DNA of 6,235 bases. Source: Flavobacteriaceae bacterium UBA2000. Lineage in GTDB: Bacteria; Bacteroidota; Bacteroidia; Flavobacteriales; Flavobacteriaceae. Shown here in pieces: positions 1 through 6,136 of this stretch. Made by a program: the position numbers and the translations under genes. A model generated the notes under the pieces. That model was not told the origin of the DNA, searched no databases, and saw only the letters and a list, made by a program, of their open reading frames with translations. The stretch is from positions 13,245 to 19,479 of the forward strand of contig DDCS01000121.1 in assembly GCA_002335345.1 (NCBI GenBank), given 5' to 3'. Position 1 is the stretch's first letter. Each line of letters opens with the position of its first letter.

Positions 1-1155
1 AGCAATTTATTTTCATGGACTATCAACCCTCAAAACAAGCAATTTGAGCGTTTTCAGCTCATAGAAGATCGCGGGTTCGCCCATGTGAATTATTCAATGC
101 AGGCCGGAGACCAAAAAGTCAAAAATCAAAGGCAAGGTCCCCTCTTGAGAAGCATCACTCTGGACGCCCCTGTGGCCAAGGCACCACAATTTTTCAGCAA
201 CCACAAATCAGGAGGGAAAAACATAGTCGTTCAAGATACTAATCATCGTCTCTATTTTATTGCCCCTAGCGGTAAGACGATTTGGTTTCGAGACTTAAAC
301 GAGCCCATACTGGGTGAGATTCAAGAAGTCGATATTTTGCGTAATGGCAAAAAACAACTCGCTTTTACAACGACTTCAAAATGGTATGTCATTGATCGCA
401 ATGGTCGTGATGTTGGTTTATTCCCCAAAAGCTTTAAAGACCCCATTACGCAACCACTGGCGATTTTTGACTACGATAATAATCGGAAATATCGTTTTTT
501 GATTATTCAGAAACGCTCAGTATTAATGTATGACGCTCAGGGCAAGCGGGTCAAAGGATTTTCCTACAGCAAAGCACCCGCTGCAGTAAGCCACCCTCCA
601 AAACACATTAGAATAGGGACCAAAGATTATCTTTTGTTTTTACTCGAAAACGGACAGCTTCAAATCTTAAATCGCACAGGAAAAGTACGGATCCCCGTAA
701 CGGAACAATTTGACTTTGGTTCCGAATTACCGGTTAAGCACGAGGGAAAGATTGTTTTTTGGACCCGAGAAGGCAGTCAGATACAAATTAGTCCGGATGG
801 CTCCGTTGTAAAACTTACCGCTAAATCACCGGCGCAATACCGCCTGGTCTATTACGGCCCGCATACGATTGAGTTTGACGACCCATTATTGCGTATCGAC
901 CAACACTTTATCGAACTACCCTTGGGCAATTACTTGGGGCCTCAAGTCTTTAAATTCGGCAATAAATTGCGAACGGTCATGATCGACCAAGACACGCAAA
1001 ACATCTTTGTGTACCACAGTGAGGGTAGACTTGTAAAAAACGCACCATTCTTTGGTCGGTCAACGGTCGACATTGCAGATATAAATGGCAATGACAAGCT
1101 CGAACTCGTGGTACAGGGTCAAGATAATGAAGTGTTGATTTACAACTTAAATTAA
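1..1155 (+). CDS. C-terminal part of a beta-propeller-like protein of unknown function (5' end outside window)
   Basis: The reading frame is open from base 1 (first codons read SNLFSWTINPQ), so the GTG at 85 is internal and the gene is truncated by the window edge; 384 residues are visible. I see short recurring units of the form hydrophobic-x-hydrophobic, a turn with Gly and Lys/Arg, then hydrophobic: RLYFIAPSGKTI (83-94), KWYVIDRNGRDV (127-138), VLMYDAQGKRV (174-184), LQILNRTGKVRI (220-231), IQISPDGSVVKL (261-272), IFVYHSEGRLV (335-345) and a final EVLIYN (377-382). Spacing is mostly 41-47 residues, as for propeller blades of the PQQ/FG-GAP type. DINGNDKLELVV just before the end resembles an FG-GAP/VCBS loop. 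The sequence recalls a large flavobacterial protein family that is uncharacterised or loosely annotated; I cannot give a function. No catalytic motif or membrane segment is visible in this part. It converges on lipB. Confidence 0.85.
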   Translation, partial: SNLFSWTINPQNKQFERFQLIEDRGFAHVNYSMQAGDQKVKNQRQGPLLRSITLDAPVAKAPQFFSNHKSGGKNIVVQDTNHRLYFIAPSGKTIWFRDLNEPILGEIQEVDILRNGKKQLAFTTTSKWYVIDRNGRDVGLFPKSFKDPITQPLAIFDYDNNRKYRFLIIQKRSVLMYDAQGKRVKGFSYSKAPAAVSHPPKHIRIGTKDYLLFLLENGQLQILNRTGKVRIPVTEQFDFGSELPVKHEGKIVFWTREGSQIQISPDGSVVKLTAKSPAQYRLVYYGPHTIEFDDPLLRIDQHFIELPLGNYLGPQVFKFGNKLRTVMIDQDTQNIFVYHSEGRLVKNAPFFGRSTVDIADINGNDKLELVVQGQDNEVLIYNLN

Positions 1156-1200
1156 GTCTAGGCCGGCGGATTGCATTAGATTGAGGACCGGTTATTAGAC
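1156..1200. terminator. Possible bidirectional terminator hairpin between convergent genes
   Basis: GTCTA (1156-1160) and CCGG (1163-1166) can pair with CCGG (1188-1191) and TAGAC (1196-1200). The arms are interrupted by GG opposite TTAT and enclose a 21-base loop. It fills the whole gap between the stop of the propeller gene (1155) and the stop of lipB (1195-1197), overlapping the latter. There is no T-run on either side, so this is a weak candidate resting mainly on position. Confidence 0.22.
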
Positions 1201-1902
1201 ACTCAGTTCCGCCTCAAAAAGGGTTTGAAAATGGTAAAGCAATCTTTGGCTAACGGCCTGCTCATCGACTTCCGTCACTTTGAGTTCAACCCGCATCGAA
1301 GTCACTGATTTACCGCGTATTCCACAAGGGATCATATGATCAAAATAGCCGAGATCAGCATTGACATTAAGGGCAAACCCATGCATGGTGACCCAACGAC
1401 TCGCTCTAACGCCCATGGCACAAATTTTACGCGCAAACGGAGTCCCAACATCCAACCAAACCCCTGTTTCTCCTGGGGAGCGATCTGCGGTGATTCCATA
1501 ATCAGCCAAAGTAAGAATAATCATCTCTTCCAAAAGCCGCAAGTACTTGTGAATGTCTGTGAAAAAATTTTCCAGGTCCAAAATGGGATAGCCCACTATT
1601 TGACCCGGACCGTGGTAAGTAATATCCCCGCCTCGATTAATTTTAAAAAATTGTGCGCCAATTGAGGCTAATTTTTGCTCGTCAATAAGAAGATTGTCCA
1701 TATCTCCACTTTTACCAAGGGTATAGACATGGGGGTGGCGCACCAGAAGAAAATGATTTTGCGTAGTGGTTTGTGTACTATTTCTTCGATTGTCAATTTT
1801 TGTTTGGACAATTGCCTGAAAGAGGTCCTCCTGATAAGCCCATGCCTTGGCATAATCCATCAGGCCTAGATCTTCAACCAAAACCAATTTATTATGGTGC
1901 AT
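1195..1902 (-). CDS. lipB: Octanoyl-[acyl-carrier-protein]:protein N-octanoyltransferase (lipoate-protein ligase B)
   Basis: LipB moves the octanoyl group from acyl carrier protein to a lysine of lipoyl domains (2-oxoacid dehydrogenases, glycine cleavage H protein), the first step of endogenous lipoate synthesis in the cytoplasm. The 235-residue product has the family signature RGGDITYHGPGQ (90-101), followed by GYPILDL, the stretch ARKICAMGVRASRWVTMHG with the expected catalytic Lys159, and NPCG-like MIPCGIRGKSVTS with the acyl-accepting Cys193. Length and all blocks are normal and complete. A TTG at 1941 extends the frame by 13 residues, but that would overlap the upstream Pmp3-type gene by 38 bases. 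The ATG at 1902, one base after that gene's stop, gives the expected N-terminus, so I chose it. No Shine-Dalgarno sequence is visible; translation is probably coupled to the upstream gene. LipA is not in the window. Confidence 0.96.
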   Translation of the reverse strand: MHHNKLVLVEDLGLMDYAKAWAYQEDLFQAIVQTKIDNRRNSTQTTTQNHFLLVRHPHVYTLGKSGDMDNLLIDEQKLASIGAQFFKINRGGDITYHGPGQIVGYPILDLENFFTDIHKYLRLLEEMIILTLADYGITADRSPGETGVWLDVGTPFARKICAMGVRASRWVTMHGFALNVNADLGYFDHMIPCGIRGKSVTSMRVELKVTEVDEQAVSQRLLYHFQTLFEAELSV

Positions 1903-1903
1903 A

Positions 1904-2062
1904 CTAACGATTGGGGTTATTGAGAATAATGAGTGCTGCAATCACTCCCGGGACCCATCCACAAAGCGTCAAAATACAGACAATAATAAAGGAGCCACAG
2001 CCCTTGTCGGCGACCGCCAAAGGAGGAAATAATAACGAGAGTAAGACACGCCAAAAACTCAT
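1904..2062 (-). CDS. Pmp3/YqaE family (UPF0057) small membrane protein
   Basis: This 52-residue gene starts MSFWRVLLSLLFPPLAVADK and continues GCGSFIIVCILTLCGWVPGV, ending ILNNPNR. It matches the Pmp3/YqaE pattern throughout: a first hydrophobic helix ending in FPPLAV, a short polar loop with GCG, then a second helix with the L-x-x-x-G-[YW]-[VI]-P-G-[VI]-[IV]-x-A-L motif. Two membrane segments lie at about residues 4-18 and 24-48, so an inner-membrane hairpin protein is predicted. In yeast and plants Pmp3 homologues affect membrane potential and salt or cold tolerance; the role in bacteria is not settled. The ATG at 2062 is the only sensible start; the sequence before it is A/T-rich without a Shine-Dalgarno sequence. 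The stop (1904-1906) is followed after one base by the lipB ATG, so the two are almost certainly co-transcribed. The gene is short enough to be missed by length-filtered gene finding. Confidence 0.93.
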   Translation of the reverse strand: MSFWRVLLSLLFPPLAVADKGCGSFIIVCILTLCGWVPGVIAALIILNNPNR

Positions 2063-2147
2063 GCCTCAAAAATACGGCATATTTTCAATACCACTCCACC
2101 ACCTAAACCGCGAATAATTAATTATTTTTGCCGCATATTTGGACATC
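2063..2147. promoter_or_regulatory. Divergent promoter region between the Pmp3-type gene/lipB unit and lysS
   Basis: The two transcription units start back to back, so promoters for both should lie in these 85 bases. TATTTTTG, which fits the Bacteroidota -7 consensus TAnnTTTG, occurs at 2123-2130 on the plus strand, 17 bases before the lysS ATG, and again at 2074-2067 on the minus strand, 4 bases before the Pmp3-type ATG. No convincing -33 TTG/TTTG is found at the expected 17-23 base distance for either. The region is inferred with fair confidence; the exact elements are not. Confidence 0.4.
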
Positions 2148-3851
2148 ATGCAACGCACAGAACTCGAACTTATTCGCCTTGAAAAACTCAACCAATTACG
2201 CGCCTTGGGTATTGATCCCTATCCAGCAGCACAATTTCCTATAGACCATACGGCACAGGAAATTAAAGAGCATTATCAAGAGGGTAAGCGCGTGGTGGTC
2301 GCCGGACGATTGATGTCGCGAAGAATCCAAGGGAAAGCCTCTTTTGCCGAGCTCCAAGACTCAAGTGGAAGAATACAGGTCTATTTTAACCGAGACGAAA
2401 TTTGTCCTAATGAAGATAAGACGCTTTACAATGAGGTTTACAAAAAACTCCTTGATATTGGGGATTTCATCGGCATCAAAGGAAGTTTATTTACCACACA
2501 AGTCGGGGAAAAGACAATTCAAGTAGAGGAGTTTACTGTGCTTTCCAAAGCCATTAAGCCATTACCCCTTCCAAAAACAGACAGTGAAGGAAATATCCAC
2601 GACGAATTTAACGATCCTGAGCTTCGATATCGTCAGCGCTATGCAGATTTAGTCGTTAATCCTCATGTTAAGGAAGTCTTTATTAAAAGAACACGTTTAT
2701 TTAATGCCATGCGTGATTTTTTTAATGAACGCGGATACTTTGAAGTAGAAACTCCAGTCCTACAATCTATTCCGGGAGGTGCAGCGGCACGTCCTTTTAT
2801 AACCCATCACAACAGTCTAGACATCCCCCTTTATTTGCGCATTGCAAATGAGTTATACCTCAAGAGACTTATCGTCGGCGGTTTTGACGGGGTTTATGAA
2901 TTTTCAAAAAACTTCCGCAATGAGGGCATGGATCGCACCCACAATCCAGAATTTACCGCCATGGAGATTTATGTCGCCTACAAGGACTATAATTGGATGA
3001 TGGAATTCTGTGAGGAACTATTAGAATACTGTGCGCTACAAGTCAATGGCAGCACCTCGGCTAAGTTTGGCGATTATGATATCGATTTTAAAGCCCCTTA
3101 CCCAAGGGTTACCATGACCGATGCCATAAAAAAATACGCTGGCATTGACATTACCGGTGCCTCTGAAGAGACCCTGAGAACGGCCGCTCAAGCACTCGGA
3201 ATTGAAGTCGATGAAACCATGGGCAAGGGTAAACTCATTGATGAAATCTTCGGGGCGAAATGTGAAGGTCAGTTCATACAGCCAACCTTTATCACGGACT
3301 ACCCAAAAGAAATGAGTCCATTGACCAAAAGTCACCGTGATCAACCAGAACTCACGGAACGATTTGAACTCATGGTTTGTGGTAAAGAAATAGCAAATGC
3401 GTATAGTGAGTTAAACGACCCAATTGATCAAAGAGAGCGCTTTGAGGCTCAAGTAAAATTAGCGGACCGCGGCGATGATGAAGCGATGTACATCGATAAT
3501 GATTTTCTCCGTGCCTTAGAATATGGTATGCCTCCAACCTCTGGGATGGGGATTGGTATGGATCGGCTCATTATGTTTTTGACCAACAATCCTTCAATCC
3601 AGGAAGTTTTATTTTTCCCACAAATGAAGCCTGAGCGCAGTCAAATAAAGGTGGTGTTGAATGAGGACGAGCAATCCCTGCTTAATACACTAAAAAGTCA
3701 AGGCCCTATGGCCCTTTCCGCACTTAAAGAACTCAGTGGATTGAGCAATAAAAAATGGGATAAATCCATCAAACAATTGACCAAAAACAAATTGGCCAAA
3801 GTTGAAAAAGACGACCAAGGACTTTGGGTGCTTCCGGCCGACCAGGATTAG
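2148..3851 (+). CDS. lysS: Lysyl-tRNA synthetase, class II
   Basis: This cytoplasmic enzyme charges tRNA-Lys with lysine using ATP. The 567-residue protein is complete. An N-terminal OB-fold anticodon-binding domain covers about 48-135, including RVVVAGRLMSRRIQGKASFA and ELQDSSGRIQVYF. The class II catalytic core follows: motif 1 at about 192-213 (NERGYFEVETPVLQSIPGG), motif 2 with FRNEGMDRTHNPEFTAMEIY (R257, E259), the conserved FITDYPKEMSPLTK at about 381-394, and motif 3 GMGIGMDRLIMF with the ATP-binding Arg473. After motif 3 there is an extension of about 68 residues (about 500-567) that looks like a small helical or winged-helix domain (SGLSNKKWDKSIKQLTKNKL); as I recall, LysRS of many Bacteroidota carry it while the E. 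coli enzyme ends near FFPQMKPE. A TTG at 2139 adds three residues; the ATG at 2148 gives the usual N-terminus and was chosen. The presence of the OB domain rules out the EpmA paralogue. Confidence 0.98.
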   Translation: MQRTELELIRLEKLNQLRALGIDPYPAAQFPIDHTAQEIKEHYQEGKRVVVAGRLMSRRIQGKASFAELQDSSGRIQVYFNRDEICPNEDKTLYNEVYKKLLDIGDFIGIKGSLFTTQVGEKTIQVEEFTVLSKAIKPLPLPKTDSEGNIHDEFNDPELRYRQRYADLVVNPHVKEVFIKRTRLFNAMRDFFNERGYFEVETPVLQSIPGGAAARPFITHHNSLDIPLYLRIANELYLKRLIVGGFDGVYEFSKNFRNEGMDRTHNPEFTAMEIYVAYKDYNWMMEFCEELLEYCALQVNGSTSAKFGDYDIDFKAPYPRVTMTDAIKKYAGIDITGASEETLRTAAQALGIEVDETMGKGKLIDEIFGAKCEGQFIQPTFITDYPKEMSPLTKSHRDQPELTERFELMVCGKEIANAYSELNDPIDQRERFEAQVKLADRGDDEAMYIDNDFLRALEYGMPPTSGMGIGMDRLIMFLTNNPSIQEVLFFPQMKPERSQIKVVLNEDEQSLLNTLKSQGPMALSALKELSGLSNKKWDKSIKQLTKNKLAKVEKDDQGLWVLPADQD

Positions 3852-3922
3852 CGCCCAGATTCTTTTTGCATAGGATGGTAAGAAAATATTGTGTAGATTA
3901 GCTTTATTAATTGAGTGATTCT

Positions 3923-4258
3923 ATGAAAACCTATCTAAAAGCCTTAAGTACAATTTGTCTGTTTTTTGGACTAATGACCCAACCCGTATTTGGACAAAAA
4001 CTACAACAAGACAATAGTCGTCCCGATGAAGCCGCCAAGATTCAAGTGGATCAAATGTCCCAAATGCTTAATTTAGACGGATCTCAGCAGCGCGCTTTAT
4101 TTCGTGCTTTAGTTTCTGAATCAACGCGTTCTGGGCAAAGCCCACAAATTCTGCTGGGAAAAGCTGCGCAAGATCAAAACGAAGCTTTTGTTCAAACACT
4201 CAAGTCAATTTTGACCCCAGATCAATTCCGTAAATGGAAAAATCCAAATAAGAAATAG
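3923..4258 (+). CDS. Small secreted protein of unknown function, Spy/LTxxQ-like
   Basis: The 111-residue product begins with a clear Sec signal peptide: MKTYLK, then a hydrophobic core ALSTICLFFGLM, and a likely cleavage after VFG (residue 24), leaving an 87-residue mature periplasmic or exported protein starting QKLQQDN. The mature part is polar and mostly helical in character. It has two segments resembling the LTxxQ motif of small Bacteroidota proteins in the style of Spy/CpxP: LNLDGSQQ (49-56) and LTPDQFRKWK (97-106). That similarity is by pattern only; a chaperone role is an inference and the sequence is shorter than typical Spy. There is no lipobox. The ATG at 3923 is preferred over the TTG at 3911, because it puts the Lys residues right at the start of the signal peptide. 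It follows lysS after 71 bases and could have its own promoter. Its stop is one base from the convergent glucosaminidase gene. Confidence 0.8.
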   Translation: MKTYLKALSTICLFFGLMTQPVFGQKLQQDNSRPDEAAKIQVDQMSQMLNLDGSQQRALFRALVSESTRSGQSPQILLGKAAQDQNEAFVQTLKSILTPDQFRKWKNPNKK

Positions 4259-4269
4259 TTTATTTCGGA
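4243..4269. terminator. Weak A/T hairpin over the two convergent stop codons
   Basis: TCCAAATAA (4243-4251) can pair with TTATTT-C-GGA (4260-4269) with one bulged C and an 8-base loop. It straddles the stops of the small secreted gene (4256-4258) and the glucosaminidase gene (4260-4262). The stem is mostly A-T and there is no long T-run, so it would be a poor intrinsic terminator; the position between convergent genes is the main reason to list it. Confidence 0.2.
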
Positions 4270-5111
4270 AGGCGCAATTCTTGTCCAATGGACAAATCGA
4301 TTGATTCAAGTTTATTGTGTTCCATAATTTGATCTACAGTAAGGCCAAAACGCTTTGACAGACTGTAAAGCGTATCTCCTGGAACCACCACATATATCCT
4401 ATTTTTAGCATTAATCGCGCGCGCATTTATTGATTCGCTTGCGTTTTGAGGCTCCAAGCCACTCGATGCTTGTGCCAATGCCCCCCCCTGGTCGTATTGC
4501 CATAAGTCGAAGCGTTCGATGAGACTGATCAGTTTATCTGGATATTTGGGATCTGTGGCATAACCTGCCTTTTTTAATCCTTTGGCCCATCCTTGATAAT
4601 CTGAGATCTTGAGTTTAAATAAATCCGCATAGCGCGAACGTTGCGTCAAGAAAAGTGAGTGATCTCTATAAGAATATTTAACATCGCTATACTTTCTAAA
4701 ACACTCCCCAAGTTCGTCATCATCGTGATATACGCGCTCTCCTGTCCAAGTCGTATGACATTTTATTCCAAAATGATTGTTTGCCTTTAGCGCTAAGGTT
4801 CCATTACCTGATCCGCTTTCTAAAATACCCTGAGCCAACGTAATACTTGCCGGAATCCCATAGAGACGCATTTCATCGATGGCAATTGGCGCAAAAGTTT
4901 CAACATACAGGCTCATGCGCTGTTCCGCAGTCATTGGGACTTCAGGCTCAGTATTTGACCTTTGACTTATTTGCTGTGAAGAAGACGAAACGTGTTCTTT
5001 GACAGCTGGTTTTACGCGATCCTTTCGTGCTATGGTTTTTTTTGTGCCACATGATGAAAGAATGAGCAGACCGACAAATCCAATTACCCCAATTGATGAT
5101 TTAATATTCAT
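4260..5111 (-). CDS. Lipoprotein glucosaminidase (GH73-type peptidoglycan hydrolase) with C-terminal LysM domain
   Basis: The 283-residue protein probably cleaves N-acetylglucosaminyl linkages in peptidoglycan. It starts with a lipoprotein signal peptide, MNIKSSIGVIGFVGLLI followed by lipobox LSSC with Cys21 as the lipidated residue, so it should be anchored in the envelope. A Ser/Gln-rich linker (about 32-58) leads to a glucosaminidase domain at about 66-206. There the motif AQGILESGSGNGTLA carries the likely catalytic Glu98, followed by NNHFGIKC and KAGYATDPKYPDKL. A second low-complexity linker (about 207-236) joins a LysM peptidoglycan-binding domain at 239-282 (YVVVPGDTLYSLSKRFGLT, ending IGQELRLPK). 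All parts look intact. The linker codons include a run of eight G (see 4481-4488). It lies 20 bases after the PLP enzyme gene on the same strand, so the two probably form an operon; AAGAG just before the ATG is at best a weak ribosome binding site. Confidence 0.94.
   Translation of the reverse strand: MNIKSSIGVIGFVGLLILSSCGTKKTIARKDRVKPAVKEHVSSSSQQISQRSNTEPEVPMTAEQRMSLYVETFAPIAIDEMRLYGIPASITLAQGILESGSGNGTLALKANNHFGIKCHTTWTGERVYHDDDELGECFRKYSDVKYSYRDHSLFLTQRSRYADLFKLKISDYQGWAKGLKKAGYATDPKYPDKLISLIERFDLWQYDQGGALAQASSGLEPQNASESINARAINAKNRIYVVVPGDTLYSLSKRFGLTVDQIMEHNKLESIDLSIGQELRLPK
4481..4488. repeat. Homopolymer run C8 (G8 in the coding strand of the glucosaminidase gene)
   Basis: Eight consecutive C on the plus strand read as CAG GGG GGG GCA (Gln-Gly-Gly-Ala, residues 208-211) in the minus-strand gene. 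The run sits exactly in the linker between the catalytic domain and LysM. The frame is intact as given. Such runs are prone to slipped-strand length change, which here would remove LysM but leave the catalytic domain. Confidence 0.95.
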
Positions 5112-5131
5112 AAGCTCTTAATTTTTGACCT

Positions 5132-6076
5132 TTATTGAATTTTTAATAACGCTTTATTCGATTGATTGAATCCTGCAACGCCTTGCAAACCCCCTGTGTG
5201 AATTGCCAAAATTTCTTGAGCCTTGATCGAGGGATTTTTCCTAAGAACATCAATTAAACCAAACATCATTTTGCCTGTATAAACGGGATCTAGTGCAATT
5301 CCTGTTTGGGCTTTAAAATTATTAATAAAATCAATCAATTCATTATTTGCTTTGGCATAACCTCCAAAATGATATTCATCAAAAAATTCACGAGGAATAT
5401 CATTGCCGTATCGACTCATTTGTGCCCTAAAGTCAATTCCCTTTAAGACCGAAAATCCCCAGACTTGCCGCCCCAAATGCGCTCCATTAAGCACCCCTGC
5501 CATGGTCCCTCCAGTGCCTATTGGCGTACAAAGTATGCGAAACTTTTTTGGCAGCGCACGGGTCATAAGGGCAACCCCCTCTATGGCCAAATCATTACTA
5601 CCGCCCTCTGGAATGATCAAGCAGGGAGCAAAACGCGCTCTTAACTCATCTAAATAAACTGGGTCAGATCTCCGTTTGTACTCAGAACGGTTAAGAAAAT
5701 AAAGCTTCATACCGATTCTATGGGCCTGACTTAAAGTGGGATTTTCATTAATTTTTTGCGCTAATTCCTCCCCCCGAATCAAACCTATAGTTTCAAAGCC
5801 AAACATTTGACCCGCTGCCGCAGTTGCCGCAATGTGATTTGAATAGGCCCCGCCGAACGTTACAATTCGATTAATCCCTGCTGACAAGGCTGCTTTTAAA
5901 TTAGGCAGTAATTTTCTGAGTTTGTTCCCTGAGGCCTCATCCATAATTCGATCTTCTCGTAATAGATACAAAGGACCTCGATCAATTTTGAAGGGCGATA
6001 AATCTATCGAGTCAATCTTAGCTTTTTGACCAAGCCAATGATCCAATTCGATGATCGTATTATGTGAGCGACTCAT
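5132..6076 (-). CDS. PLP-dependent enzyme of the D-cysteine desulfhydrase / ACC deaminase family
   Basis: The 314-residue enzyme belongs to fold type II PLP enzymes (tryptophan synthase beta family). ASGNKLRKL holds the PLP-binding Lys52; GGAYSNH (75-81) holds the conserved Ser79-Asn80-His81 at the active site; IGTGGTMAG (186-194) is the phosphate-binding loop; DPVYTGK (263-269) and IHTGG (292-296) are the C-terminal active-site segments. ACC deaminases have Glu after the Tyr (VYEGK) and Leu in HLGG. Here both are Thr (Thr267, Thr294), as in D-cysteine desulfhydrases, so degradation of D-cysteine to pyruvate, H2S and ammonia, or action on a related D-amino acid, is more likely than ACC deamination. 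This is inference from family knowledge. A TTG at 6085 adds three residues; the ATG at 6076 was chosen. It is first of a probable two-gene operon with the glucosaminidase. Confidence 0.93.
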   Translation of the reverse strand: MSRSHNTIIELDHWLGQKAKIDSIDLSPFKIDRGPLYLLREDRIMDEASGNKLRKLLPNLKAALSAGINRIVTFGGAYSNHIAATAAAGQMFGFETIGLIRGEELAQKINENPTLSQAHRIGMKLYFLNRSEYKRRSDPVYLDELRARFAPCLIIPEGGSNDLAIEGVALMTRALPKKFRILCTPIGTGGTMAGVLNGAHLGRQVWGFSVLKGIDFRAQMSRYGNDIPREFFDEYHFGGYAKANNELIDFINNFKAQTGIALDPVYTGKMMFGLIDVLRKNPSIKAQEILAIHTGGLQGVAGFNQSNKALLKIQ

Positions 6077-6136
6077 GAGGTTCAAAATTAAATGGGAAAT
6101 CTAAGAAGCCCTAAACTAATTGCGATAAAAATTAAA
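6077..6136. promoter_or_regulatory. Short divergent intergenic region, possible promoter
   Basis: These 60 A/T-rich bases separate the PLP enzyme gene from the gene starting at 6137. On the minus strand TAATTTTG (6090-6083) matches the Bacteroidota -7 consensus TAnnTTTG and lies 6 bases before the ATG, which would mean a very short leader. No matching -33 element is seen, and nothing clear is visible for the plus-strand gene. Confidence 0.28.

Noticed and set aside
85..87. GTG at 85 as the start of the propeller gene
   Set aside because: The frame is open to the first base of the window and the residues upstream look like normal coding sequence, so the true start lies outside.
1336..1665. 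Plus-strand open frame of 109 codons opposite lipB
   Set aside because: It is the complement of the conserved LipB core, including the RGGDITYHGPGQ region; no independent support.
1903..1941. Longer lipB start at TTG 1941
   Set aside because: The added residues are read out of frame through the end of the Pmp3-type gene, and the ATG at 1902 gives the expected LipB N-terminus directly after that gene's stop.
1911..2117. Plus-strand open frame of 68 codons between lipB and lysS
   Set aside because: It is antisense to the convincing Pmp3-type gene, has no recognisable domain or membrane pattern, and its composition is that of a shadow frame.
3036..3344. Minus-strand open frame of 102 codons inside lysS
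   Set aside because: It lies wholly opposite conserved LysRS coding sequence and shows no family features of its own.
3852..3922. Terminator or promoter in the gap after lysS
   Set aside because: I found neither a stem followed by a T-run nor a TAnnTTTG element with a spaced TTG; nothing in these 71 bases can be supported.
5403..5657. Plus-strand open frame of 84 codons opposite the PLP enzyme
   Set aside because: It is a shadow of conserved coding sequence and is rich in Pro/Cys/Ser from reverse-complemented Gly/Ala codons.
5770..5775. C6 run in the PLP enzyme gene as a second phase-variation site
   Set aside because: Six bases is too short to stand out, the frame is intact, and it does not sit at a domain boundary.
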